Positions 1 through 8,432 of a stretch of DNA of 64,000 bases are shown piece after piece (position 1 is the first letter of the stretch; each line of letters opens with the position of its first letter). Source of the stretch: Pseudomonadota bacterium (GTDB lineage: Bacteria; Pseudomonadota; Gammaproteobacteria; Steroidobacterales; Steroidobacteraceae); contig CAUJHJ010000019.1 in the NCBI GenBank assembly GCA_963204835.1, positions 28,348-92,347 on the forward strand, written 5' to 3'. Below the pieces are notes generated by a model, which saw only the letters and a program-made list of their open reading frames with translations, was not told where the DNA came from and made no database searches. A program made the position numbers and the translations under genes.

Positions 1-31
1 CCCGCCCGCGTTCCATGCGGTCCATGGCCAT
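1..31 (-). CDS. Possible start of a YraN-family (UPF0102) gene, cut by the window edge
   Basis: Only about ten codons are inside the window. On the minus strand three in-frame ATGs occur at 31, 25 and 16, giving MAMDRMERGR. In Pseudomonas-type genomes the gene downstream of lpoA is yraN, and YraN proteins often begin with a short basic stretch like this one. The call rests on position alone. No recognisable domain is visible, so it may not be a gene. Confidence 0.2.
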   Translation of the reverse strand, partial: MAMDRMERGR

Positions 32-53
32 GGGTGCCGGGAGGGGCGGCGGC

Positions 54-1925
54 TCAGGGCCCCGCCGGCGCGGAGGCGCCCTCGGGGAGCAGGCGCGCCT
101 GGCCATCCGCGATCTGCGCCCATACGAGCTCGCGGCGCACTCGCCGGTTGTCGTCGAAATGAAGCTTGCCGGTGAGGCCGTCGATGCTGGCGGCGCCGCC
201 CGACGGCAGTGCGACCGCCAGCTGCAAGGCGTCGTAGCCGAACGCGAAGAGCTTGCCGCGGGCGGTGCCTTCCTCGCCCCAGGCGGCGCGCAGGGCGTCG
301 TGCACCTGGGTCGAGCGCGGCCCGACATCAAACACCCAGGGCATATCCGGGAAGATCAGTCCGTCGAGGTCCCGGTTGGCGCTCGCATCCGGCGCGTAGG
401 CGTCGGAGGTCGAATAGGTCGGCAGGTCGCCCGCGTAATGGAAGCGCAGTTGCGGTCGCAGCAGGCGCGCGGCCTGCGGTGAGGTGCTGGGCGCGAAGAT
501 GAACTGGATGTCGCCGCGCCGGCGTGGCTGGAACGCGAGCTTGCGGCCGAGGAGGTTCTCGAGGCGGCGATGGCGTGCCTTGCTCGCATCGAGGCGCAAC
601 AGTTCGGTGATGGTCACCGAGTAATCGTTCTCCGCGGGAAAGTAGCTGGCGGAGCCCGCGAGGCTGCCGCCAGCGGCCTGCAGCGCTTCGCTGAAGGCGG
701 CGAGGACGCGCGTGCCCCAGTCGCCGGCCGGCACGAGCGCGACGCCGCGGGTGAGCCCGAGGGCAACGAGCCGTTCCGCGATCGAGCGCGCTTCGTTCTC
801 CGGCGAGAGCGCGAACTGGTAGAAGTGCTCGGGAGCGGCTTCGCCGGCGCCGAGGAAATTGAGGGCGAGGACCGGCGGCCGGGGCCCGCCGTACTGTGCG
901 GCATCCACCACGGCCTCGCGCAGCAGCGGCCCGACGATCACCGTGGCCCCGGCATCCCCGGCACGCGCGATCGCATCGGGGACGCTCATGCTGGCCGTGT
1001 CATACACGCGCACGCGCGGCCGCGAACCGGCGGGCGACTGGTACCAGGCCGTGAAGAAGCCGTCGCGCACCTGGGAAGCTGCGCCGGCGAGCCGGCCCGA
1101 TACCGGCAACAACAGGGCGATGTGCGCGGCGCGCTCCGCCGGACGCTGCGTTCCCGCCAGCTCGACGTCGGTGCGCAGGACGTCGTATGCGGGGTGCGCG
1201 GGATAGCGGCTCCGCCAGCCCTGGATCGCGGACGCCACGGCACCCGGCTGGGTGGCAGCCAGCGCGGCGATCGGACCGAGCTCGAGCCAGCCGCGCACGA
1301 TCGGGTCGAATTCGGCGGCAGGTGCGAGCCTCGCGCCCTGTTCCGCGGCAGTTCGCAGCGCCGCCAGCAGGCCGCTGCGATTCGCGAACCGCGCCTGCGG
1401 TGTCGGGAGGAACGGCTCGCGCGCCAGCGCCGCGCGTACGCCTTCCGCGTAGCGACCCGTCGCGAATGCGGCTTCGCCGCGCACTTCGAAGTAGCGCGCC
1501 GCGGGCGGTCCGGCCGAGGGCAGCGGCAGGGCGGCGATTTCCGCCCACGCGCGCGCCGCGTCGCCGCGCGCCAGCCGCAGCTCGACGCCGATGAGCTTCG
1601 CCTCGAACCCGAGGGCCGGATCGGCCGTGCCCTGCGCCGCCGTGAGCGCGCGTCCGGCCTCGTCGGGCTGGCCCGCGGCGAGCCATTCGCGCGCCGCGCG
1701 CAGCCGCAGGCTGTCCGCTGCGCTGCCCGTTGCGGCTGCCGCCAGCGCCTCGAAGGCGCGCGCCGCATCGGGGTGGCGCCCGCCCTGCGCGAGCTGCTCG
1801 GCGCGCTCCATCGAGGGTGCGGGCGTCGCCCGTGGTCCGCTCGCCGTGCAGGCGCCGAGCACGAAGGCGGCGATCGCAAGCAGGGCCGCGTGGCGGGCGC
1901 AGTCGGTCGTCCGGGGAACCCACAT
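54..1925 (-). CDS. lpoA: LpoA/LppC-family outer membrane lipoprotein, activator of a penicillin-binding protein
   Basis: The 623-residue product has a lipoprotein signal peptide with lipobox LGAC and the lipid-modified cysteine at residue 26. Helical Ala-rich repeats of TPR type fill roughly residues 40-250, followed by a periplasmic-binding-protein-like half (for example HIALLLPVSGRLAG and a domain running to about residue 600). This two-part layout is that of E. coli LpoA, which reaches from the outer membrane to stimulate the bifunctional synthase PBP1A. The gene is divergent from rsmI, with 59 bases between the start codons, an arrangement conserved in many Gammaproteobacteria. The ATG at 1925 gives the complete signal peptide. 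Role is inferred from the family. Confidence 0.9.
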   Translation of the reverse strand: MWVPRTTDCARHAALLAIAAFVLGACTASGPRATPAPSMERAEQLAQGGRHPDAARAFEALAAAATGSAADSLRLRAAREWLAAGQPDEAGRALTAAQGTADPALGFEAKLIGVELRLARGDAARAWAEIAALPLPSAGPPAARYFEVRGEAAFATGRYAEGVRAALAREPFLPTPQARFANRSGLLAALRTAAEQGARLAPAAEFDPIVRGWLELGPIAALAATQPGAVASAIQGWRSRYPAHPAYDVLRTDVELAGTQRPAERAAHIALLLPVSGRLAGAASQVRDGFFTAWYQSPAGSRPRVRVYDTASMSVPDAIARAGDAGATVIVGPLLREAVVDAAQYGGPRPPVLALNFLGAGEAAPEHFYQFALSPENEARSIAERLVALGLTRGVALVPAGDWGTRVLAAFSEALQAAGGSLAGSASYFPAENDYSVTITELLRLDASKARHRRLENLLGRKLAFQPRRRGDIQFIFAPSTSPQAARLLRPQLRFHYAGDLPTYSTSDAYAPDASANRDLDGLIFPDMPWVFDVGPRSTQVHDALRAAWGEEGTARGKLFAFGYDALQLAVALPSGGAASIDGLTGKLHFDDNRRVRRELVWAQIADGQARLLPEGASAPAGP

Positions 1926-1984
1926 GTGTTGCTTCGCTCTTGGTCGGGCGGCACGATGCCGGGGGTGGTGTCCGGGAGATTATA

Positions 1985-2847
1985 GTGGGTACAACCGCAG
2001 GCCGAATCGACGTGATCGCCACGCCCATCGGCAATCTCGGCGACCTCTCGCCGCGTGCGCGCGATGCGCTCGCGCAGGCCGACCTGGTCGCCGCGGAGGA
2101 CACGCGCCGCACGGTGCAGCTGCTCGCCGCGATGGGCCTGTCGCGGCCCGTCACGTCGCTGCATGAACACAACGAATCCGCGCGCATCGGCGAGCTCATG
2201 GCGCGGCTCGAGGCCGGCGCCGTGATCGCGCTGGTGAGCGATGCGGGCACGCCGCTGCTGTCCGACCCGGGCTACGAACTGGTGCGCGCGGCGCGTGCGG
2301 CGGGCCACGAGGTGCGCGCCGTGCCCGGCCCTTCGGCCATCACCGCCGCGCTCAGCATCGCCGGCATCCCGACGGCGCGCTTCTGCTTCGAGGGCTTCCT
2401 GCCGGCGCGCGGCCGCGAGCGCCGCGAGCGCCTCGCCCAGCTCGCGCACGAGCCGCGCACGCTCGTGTTCTTCGAGGCCCCGCATCGCATCCAGGAAAGC
2501 CTTGCCGACATCACCGCGGCCTTCGGCGCGGAGCGCGAGGCGGCGCTCGGCCGCGAGCTCACCAAGGCCTTCGAGAGCGTGTATCGCGGGACGCTCGCCG
2601 GGCTGTCGCAGCGCGCGCGCGATGACGCGAACGTTGCCCGTGGCGAGATCACGCTGGTCGTCGCGGGGGCGCCGGACGTGGCGGCGAGTGCCGTGGCGCC
2701 GGCCGAACTCGGCCGCATCGTGGCGCTGCTCGCGAAAGAGCTGCCGCCGAGCAAGGCCGCGTCGCTGGCCGCCCAGATCACCGGCGCGCGGCGCAGCGAT
2801 GCCTATGACGTCGCGGTCCGCCTCGCGGGAGGTGTATCCTCGCGCGC

Positions 2848-2863
<16 letters not shown>
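1985..2863 (+). CDS. rsmI: 16S rRNA (cytidine 1402-2'-O)-methyltransferase RsmI
   Basis: RsmI transfers a methyl group from S-adenosylmethionine to the 2'-O of C1402 in the decoding centre of 16S rRNA. The 292-residue product shows the family hallmarks: ATPIGNLGDLSPRA near the N-terminus, SDAGTPLLSDPGYELV at about residue 80, PGPSAITAAL, and FEGFLPARGRERRERL. I chose GTG 1985 because it places a few residues before the first beta strand, as is usual; GTG 2012 would begin directly at VIATPIGN and looks too short. The last 16 bases overlap the 5' end of rnpB, and a candidate rnpB -10 box lies inside the coding region. Confidence 0.93.
2835..2840 (+). promoter_or_regulatory. Candidate -10 box for rnpB inside rsmI
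   Basis: TATCCT ends seven bases before the predicted first base of the RNase P RNA at 2848, the right place for a -10 element. No convincing -35 box lies 16-18 bases upstream. Since rnpB must be made with its own 5' end or processed from a longer transcript, an internal promoter here is plausible but weakly supported. Confidence 0.3.
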
Positions 2864-3213
<350 letters not shown>

Positions 3214-3341
3214 AACTACTGTATAAGCTTCAGCGCCCAAGCCCCTGATAGCTAAGCGGTCGGCGCGCCCGAGCCACCTCCCGGGAGGCGCCGGACGAAC
3301 GTAAGTTCTTGTCGGCCCGCGACTTTTTCCCTCGATTCGCG

Positions 3342-3370
3342 TTGACAGTGCCCGGGCGCATTCCTATAGT
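3342..3370 (+). promoter_or_regulatory. Sigma70 promoter of the mraZ/dcw cluster
   Basis: A perfect -35 hexamer TTGACA (3342-3347) and a -10 hexamer TATAGT (3365-3370) are separated by 17 bases. Predicted transcription start is near 3377, immediately before the MraZ boxes. This matches the position of the major dcw promoter in other Gammaproteobacteria. Confidence 0.85.
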
Positions 3371-3379
3371 GGCGCCAAG

Positions 3380-3404
3380 TGGGAGAAAGTGGGGAGAAAT
3401 GGGT
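3380..3404 (+). promoter_or_regulatory. MraZ operator: three TGGGN boxes
   Basis: Three direct repeats, TGGGA at 3380, TGGGG at 3390 and TGGGT at 3400, are each separated by five bases, giving an exact 10-base period. This is the documented binding pattern of MraZ, which represses its own operon. The boxes begin about three bases after the predicted transcription start, so bound MraZ should block promoter escape. Confidence 0.85.
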
Positions 3405-3424
3405 TCCTTCGGGGCCCATCGAGC

Positions 3425-3877
3425 ATGTTCCGCGGTGCAACAAAAGTGACGCTCGACGACAAGGGCCGGATGGCGCTGCCCACCCGGTATCGGGCGGCCA
3501 TTGCCGAGCGGTGCGAGGGGCACCTCATCGTCACCGTGGACCGCGACCAGTGCCTCCTCGTCTATCCGCTGCCCGACTGGGAGCAGATCGAACGCAAGTT
3601 GATGAGCCTGCCGAGCCTGCATGCGCAGGCGCGAAGGCTCCAGCGACTGATGGTGGGTCATGCCACCGATCTCGAACTGGACGGGCACGGGCGCTTCCTG
3701 CTGCCGCCGGAGCTGCGCGAGTTTGCAGCGCTCACGCGGCACGCGATGTTGGTGGGGCAGGGCAATCGCTTCGAGCTGTGGGACGAAGCGCGGTGGAACG
3801 AGCGGCGCGACGCATGGCTCGCGCACGAAGAGGCAGTGACGGACCTGCCGGCGGAGCTCGATTCGCTGTCGCTCTGA
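3425..3877 (+). CDS. mraZ: Transcriptional regulator MraZ
   Basis: MraZ is a DNA-binding protein with two SpoVT/AbrB-type domains that forms a ring and represses the division and cell wall cluster. Both DxxxR motifs are present: DDKGRMALP near residue 13 and DGHGRFLLP near residue 83. The 150-residue length is normal. ATG 3425 gives the usual MFRGA start; an in-frame ATG at 3389 would place the start inside the operator and is unlikely. It is the first gene of the dcw cluster and sits 61 bases upstream of the chosen rsmH start. Confidence 0.95.
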   Translation: MFRGATKVTLDDKGRMALPTRYRAAIAERCEGHLIVTVDRDQCLLVYPLPDWEQIERKLMSLPSLHAQARRLQRLMVGHATDLELDGHGRFLLPPELREFAALTRHAMLVGQGNRFELWDEARWNERRDAWLAHEEAVTDLPAELDSLSL

Positions 3878-3938
3878 TTGGCGGGGCATTTTGACGGGGA
3901 AGGAGGCGGACGCGGACCGCTTCAGGGGGCCGGGCGCG

Positions 3939-4862
3939 ATGGATGAGCACAAAGCGGTGCTTGTCGACGAAGTGCTGGCTGGACTCGACCCGAAGGCGGA
4001 CGGTCTTTACATCGATGCGACGTTCGGGCGCGGCGGGCACACGGCACGGATACTCGAAACCCTGGGTGGAGAAGGGCGCGTGCTCGCGCTCGACCGCGAC
4101 CCGGAGGCCGTCGCAGCGGGCCGCCTGCGCTTTGCGTCCGAAATGCGGCTTGCGCTCGTCCAGGCGGCATTTGCCGATCTTCGGCAGGTCGTGCACGACC
4201 ACGCGGGCGGCCGGCCGGTTGCGGGCGTGCTCTTCGATCTCGGCGTGTCCTCGCCGCAGCTCGACCAAGCCGCACGCGGCTTCAGCTTCGCGAAGGACGG
4301 TCCGCTCGACATGCGCATGGATCCGGCACGCGGCGAGCCTGTCGCGGCGTGGCTGGCGCGTGCGCCAGTCGATGAAATGCGCGAAGTGATCGCCACCCTC
4401 GGCGAAGAGCGCTTCGCACGCCGCGTCGCGGAGGCGATCGCCGCCGCGCGCCAGCGCGCGCCGATCGAGCGCACGCGCCAGCTTGCGGAGATCGTCGCCG
4501 GCGCGGTGCGCACCCGCGACGGCAAGCATCCGGCGACGCGCACTTTCCAGGCGCTGCGCATTCACGTGAATGACGAACTCGGCCAGTTGCGTCGCGGCCT
4601 CGAGGCCGCCGCCGGCCTGCTGGCGCCGCACGGCCGGCTCGCCGTGATCGCCTTCCATTCGCTCGAGGATCGCCTGGTCAAGGATTTCCTGCGGCGCGAA
4701 TCGAGCATCGACCCGGTCCTCGCGAAGCTGCCCGTGACGCCGCCCCACGCGGTGCCGCGCCTGCGCCTCGTCGGCGCCAGGCGCAAGGCCGGCGACGCCG
4801 AGGTGGCCGCCAATCCGCGTGCCCGCAGCGCCGTGCTGCGGGTCGCCGAGCGCGTCGCGTGA
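3939..4862 (+). CDS. rsmH: 16S rRNA (cytosine 1402-N4)-methyltransferase RsmH
   Basis: RsmH adds the N4 methyl group to C1402 of 16S rRNA, the same nucleotide that RsmI modifies. The protein shows the SAM-binding motif DATFGRGGH, the family signature around RTFQALRIHVNDEL, and FHSLEDRLVKDF near the C-terminus. ATG 3939 gives 307 residues starting MDEHKAVLVDEVL, matching the typical start. A TTG at 3891 is in frame, and a strong AAGGAGG lies at 3900-3906 but has no start codon at the right distance. The stop overlaps the ftsL GTG start. Confidence 0.93.
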   Translation: MDEHKAVLVDEVLAGLDPKADGLYIDATFGRGGHTARILETLGGEGRVLALDRDPEAVAAGRLRFASEMRLALVQAAFADLRQVVHDHAGGRPVAGVLFDLGVSSPQLDQAARGFSFAKDGPLDMRMDPARGEPVAAWLARAPVDEMREVIATLGEERFARRVAEAIAAARQRAPIERTRQLAEIVAGAVRTRDGKHPATRTFQALRIHVNDELGQLRRGLEAAAGLLAPHGRLAVIAFHSLEDRLVKDFLRRESSIDPVLAKLPVTPPHAVPRLRLVGARRKAGDAEVAANPRARSAVLRVAERVA

Positions 4863-5143
4863 CGGGCCCGTCGCGCAAGGCGGTCCTGCTCGCCGTGCCG
4901 CTGCTCTGGGTGCTCGCGCTCGGATCGGCGGCGGGCGCGATCTGGGCGAAACATCGCTCGCGCCAGCTCTTCATCGAGCTCGAGCGGCTCAATGCCGCGC
5001 GCGACGAACTCGAAGTCGAGTGGGGCCAGCTGCAGCTCGAGCAGAGCGCCTGGTCGACGCACGCCTTCGTCGAGAATGTCGCGCGCGCGCGCCTGCATAT
5101 GGCGACGCCCGCGCCGCAGGACATCGAGATCGTGCGGCCATGA
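4859..5143 (+). CDS. ftsL: Cell division protein FtsL
   Basis: FtsL is a small bitopic inner membrane protein that joins FtsB and FtsQ and helps activate FtsWI at the septum. The 94-residue product has a short cytoplasmic start, one membrane segment at about residues 8-27 (VLLAVPLLWVLALGSAAGAI) and a periplasmic heptad-like coiled coil. Position between rsmH and ftsI is diagnostic because the sequence itself is poorly conserved. GTG 4859 overlaps the rsmH stop (GTGA), and its own stop overlaps the ftsI ATG, so translation is probably coupled. Confidence 0.88.
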   Translation: MTGPSRKAVLLAVPLLWVLALGSAAGAIWAKHRSRQLFIELERLNAARDELEVEWGQLQLEQSAWSTHAFVENVARARLHMATPAPQDIEIVRP

Positions 5144-6924
5144 TGCGCGACCGGCGCGGCAAGGAGCGGGGACGCGGCGGGCGGCGCCAGGGCGGCGGCG
5201 AGTCGACGCCGCGCTCGTTCCGCATCCGTTCGCTCACCTTGTTCGGCGTGCTGGTCGCGGCGGCCGCCGGCCTGCTGTGGCGCGCGGTCGACCTGCAGCT
5301 CATGGACCACGGCTTCCTCGCGAGCCAGGGCGATGCCCGCTACTCGCGCGTCGCGGCCATCGCGGCCCATCGGGGCACGGTGACCGACCGCTACGGCGAG
5401 CCGGTCGCGGTCAGCACCCCGGTCGATTCCGTGTGGGTGAACCCGAAGGAGCTCGCGCTCGCGACCGACCAGCTGCCGCGGCTCGCGAAGGCCCTCAAGC
5501 TCGACAAGAACGACCTCGCGCGCCGCGTCACCTCGAACCTCGATCGCGAGTTCCTCTACCTGCGTCGCCACATGCGCCCCGCCGATGCCGCGCGCATCAA
5601 GGCGCTCGGCGTCCCTGGCGTGTACCTCGTGCGCGAATACCGCCGCTACTATCCGTCGGGCGAGGTCGTCGGCCACCTGCTCGGCTTCACGAGCGTCGAC
5701 GACACGGGCCAGGAAGGGCTCGAGCTCGCCTTCGACCACTGGCTCGCGGGCGAGGACGGCGCCAAGCGCGTGATCCAGGACCGCTACGGCCGCGTCGTGC
5801 AGGACGTGGAGAGCATCCGGCCGGTGCGACCGGGCCGCGACCTCGTGCTGTCGATCGACCTGCGCATCCAGTACCTCGCCTATCGGGAGCTGAAGGCCGC
5901 GATCCGCGAACAGCGCGCCAAGTCGGGCTCGGTGATCGTGCTCGACGTCGACTCCGGCGAAGTGCTCGCGATGGTGAACCAGCCGGCCTACAACCCGAAC
6001 GACCGCGACCAGATCAATGCGCGCAGCTACCGCAACCGCGCCGCGACCGACATCCTCGAGCCGGGCTCGTCGATCAAGCCGTTCGTGATCGCGGCGGCGC
6101 TCTCGTCGGGCAAGTACAACGAGCGCAGCATCGTCGACACCTCGCCGGGATTCATCCGCGTGGGCGCAAAGCCGATCGAGGACAAGCACAACCTCGGCCG
6201 CATCGACCTCGCGACGATCCTCGCCAAGAGCTCGAACGTCGGCATGACGCATGTCGCGCTCTCGCTCGATCCCGAGCAGTTGTGGGGCACGCTGACGCGG
6301 CTCGGCTTCGGGCAGGTGACGACGAGCGGCTACCCGGGCGAATCGGCGGGCCTGCTGCCGCACTGGTCGCACTGGCGACCGATCGGCATCGCGACGATGT
6401 CGTATGGCTACGGGCTTTCGGTGACGCCACTGCAGCTCGCGCACGCCTACGCGACGATCGGTGCCGGCGGCATGTCGCGGCCGGTCTCCTTCCTGCGCGT
6501 CGACGCGGCACCCGTCGGAGATCGCGTGCTCGACGAGCGCGTGTCGCGCGAGCTCGTGCACATGCTCGAGTCCGTCGTGTCGCCCGACGGCACCGGCCTG
6601 CGCGCGGCGATCCCGGGCTATCGCGTCGCAGGCAAGACCGGCACGGCCTGGAAATCGAATGCGGGCGGCTACTCGACCGACCGGTACATGGCGGTGTTCG
6701 GCGGGGTCGCGCCGGCCACCCATCCGCGGCTCGCGGCCGTCGTGATCATCGACGAGCCGGGCGCCGGCAAATTCTACGGCGGCGACGTCGCCGCGCCCGT
6801 GTTCTCCCGCGTGGTCGGCGGGGCGTTGCGGCTGATGGCCGTCGCGCCGGACGCGGCGATCGACGAGTCCGGTGCGCCGACCGGCAATCCGGCGCCGGCT
6901 CGACAACAGGTGGCGCTGCGATGA
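5140..6924 (+). CDS. ftsI: Septal peptidoglycan transpeptidase FtsI (PBP3)
   Basis: FtsI cross-links septal peptidoglycan as the partner of FtsW. The 594-residue class B penicillin-binding protein has a basic, glycine-rich cytoplasmic start, a membrane anchor at about residues 33-50, a pedestal domain, and the transpeptidase domain. All three active-site motifs are intact: SSIK with nucleophile Ser310, SSN at 364-366, and KTG at 499-501. ATG 5140 overlaps the ftsL stop (ATGA); the adjacent ATG 5143 is an equally possible start. The stop overlaps murE. Confidence 0.96.
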   Translation: MMRDRRGKERGRGGRRQGGGESTPRSFRIRSLTLFGVLVAAAAGLLWRAVDLQLMDHGFLASQGDARYSRVAAIAAHRGTVTDRYGEPVAVSTPVDSVWVNPKELALATDQLPRLAKALKLDKNDLARRVTSNLDREFLYLRRHMRPADAARIKALGVPGVYLVREYRRYYPSGEVVGHLLGFTSVDDTGQEGLELAFDHWLAGEDGAKRVIQDRYGRVVQDVESIRPVRPGRDLVLSIDLRIQYLAYRELKAAIREQRAKSGSVIVLDVDSGEVLAMVNQPAYNPNDRDQINARSYRNRAATDILEPGSSIKPFVIAAALSSGKYNERSIVDTSPGFIRVGAKPIEDKHNLGRIDLATILAKSSNVGMTHVALSLDPEQLWGTLTRLGFGQVTTSGYPGESAGLLPHWSHWRPIGIATMSYGYGLSVTPLQLAHAYATIGAGGMSRPVSFLRVDAAPVGDRVLDERVSRELVHMLESVVSPDGTGLRAAIPGYRVAGKTGTAWKSNAGGYSTDRYMAVFGGVAPATHPRLAAVVIIDEPGAGKFYGGDVAAPVFSRVVGGALRLMAVAPDAAIDESGAPTGNPAPARQQVALR

Positions 6925-8432
6925 TGCGCGCCTCCCTCACGCCACCGCGTGCGCTCGCGGAGCTGCTGCCCGAAATGAGCGGTGTTCCAGTGCAGCTCGA
7001 AGTGACCGATCTCACCGTGTCGAGCGCCGAAGTGCGCCCGGGCGGCGCCTTCCTCGCCTGTGCCGGCAGAAGGACGCATGGGCTCGCGCACGCCGCGGAG
7101 GCGATCGAGCGCGGTGCGCGCGCGATCCTGTGGGAGCCCGGCGCAGGCGTGCGCGCACCGGAATTCCCGTCGAACATCTTCGCGCTGCCGGTGCCCGGCC
7201 TGCACGCCCAGCTCGGGGCGATCGCCGATCGCTTCTTCGGCGCGCCCTCGGCCGCGCTCACGCTGGTGGGCATCACCGGGACCAACGGCAAGACGACCAC
7301 GGCCTGGCTCACGGCGCAGGCGCTCGCCGCCTGCGGGCGGCGCGCGAGCTACAGCGGCACGCTCGGTTACGGATTTCCGGGCGACCTGCATGCGGCCACG
7401 CACACGACGCCCGATGCCATTTCGGTGCAGCGCCAGCTCGCCGCACTGCGCGCGGTGGCCGCGGATTGCGTCGCAATGGAAGTCTCGTCGCACGCGCTCG
7501 ACCAGGGGCGCGTGGCCGGCGTGCGATTCCATACCGCCTTGTTCACCAACCTCACGCGCGATCACCTCGACTACCACGGCACGATGTCAGCCTACGGCGC
7601 CGCGAAGGCCACGTTGTTCGACTGGCCGGCGCTCGCCGCGCGCGTCATCAATGTCGACGATCCGTTCGGCGCCGGGCTCGCGCAACGCCACCGCGGCTCC
7701 GCCGTGCGCCTCACGACCGTCTCGCGACAGGAGCGTGCGAGCGTGCGCGCGACCGCGACCCGCGCGACGCCGCGCGGCCTCGAGCTCGACATCGAGACCG
7801 ACTGGGGCGCCGGCACGCTCGCCACGCGGCTGGTTGGCGACTTCAATGCCGACAATGCGCTCGCCGTACTCGCGACGCTGTTGTCGTGGGACGTACCGTT
7901 CGCCGCGGCCCGGCGCGCGCTCGGCGAGTGCACGGCACCGTCGGGACGCATGGAGACCTTCGGCGGCGAGCGGGGCGCGCCGCTTGCGATCGTCGACTAT
8001 GCCCACACGCCCGATGCCCTCGACAAGGCGCTCGCGGCGGCCCGCGCCCATTGCGATGGCCGGCTGAGCGTGGTGTTCGGCTGTGGTGGCGACCGCGATC
8101 CCGGCAAGCGCCCGCTGATGGGCGCGATCGCGGGCCGGCGGGCCGACCGCATCTGGATCACCGACGACAACCCGCGCACCGAGAACGCCGCGCTGATCGC
8201 CGCCGCGATCGCCGAGGGTGTCGCGGCCGGCCGCGATTGCCGCGTCGAGCATGACCGCGCAACGGCCATTCGCAGTGCGCTCAATGCGGCTCAGGCGGGC
8301 GATGTCGTGCTGGTGGCTGGCAAGGGACACGAGGACTACCAGGTCGTCGGCCACGAGCGCCGTCCGTTCAGCGACCAGGCGATCGTGCGCGCCGCGCTCG
8401 CCGGGCGCGCCGTCGCGGAGCCGCGCACATGA
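6921..8432 (+). CDS. murE: UDP-MurNAc-L-Ala-D-Glu:meso-diaminopimelate ligase MurE
   Basis: MurE adds the third residue of the stem peptide in the cytoplasm, using ATP. The 503-residue protein has the Mur ligase P-loop GITGTNGKTTT at about residues 117-127 and the DNPR motif near residue 415, which in characterised enzymes selects meso-diaminopimelate over lysine. This predicts Gram-negative-type peptidoglycan. The start overlaps the ftsI stop and the stop overlaps murF, both as ATGA. Confidence 0.96.
   Translation: MMRASLTPPRALAELLPEMSGVPVQLEVTDLTVSSAEVRPGGAFLACAGRRTHGLAHAAEAIERGARAILWEPGAGVRAPEFPSNIFALPVPGLHAQLGAIADRFFGAPSAALTLVGITGTNGKTTTAWLTAQALAACGRRASYSGTLGYGFPGDLHAATHTTPDAISVQRQLAALRAVAADCVAMEVSSHALDQGRVAGVRFHTALFTNLTRDHLDYHGTMSAYGAAKATLFDWPALAARVINVDDPFGAGLAQRHRGSAVRLTTVSRQERASVRATATRATPRGLELDIETDWGAGTLATRLVGDFNADNALAVLATLLSWDVPFAAARRALGECTAPSGRMETFGGERGAPLAIVDYAHTPDALDKALAAARAHCDGRLSVVFGCGGDRDPGKRPLMGAIAGRRADRIWITDDNPRTENAALIAAAIAEGVAAGRDCRVEHDRATAIRSALNAAQAGDVVLVAGKGHEDYQVVGHERRPFSDQAIVRAALAGRAVAEPRT

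Noticed and set aside
1981..1986. TATAGT as a -10 box for rsmI
   Set aside because: It overlaps the GTG start, so transcription would begin inside the gene, and no -35 box is visible; forcing the start to GTG 2012 would cut the expected N-terminus.
3277..3288. CCTCCCGGGAGG palindrome after rnpB as a terminator
   Set aside because: There is no loop and no T-run follows, so it cannot act as an intrinsic terminator; the chance of such GC palindromes here is high.
3891..3938. TTG start for rsmH giving a longer N-terminus
   Set aside because: The strong AAGGAGG lies downstream of this TTG, and the family similarity begins at ATG 3939.
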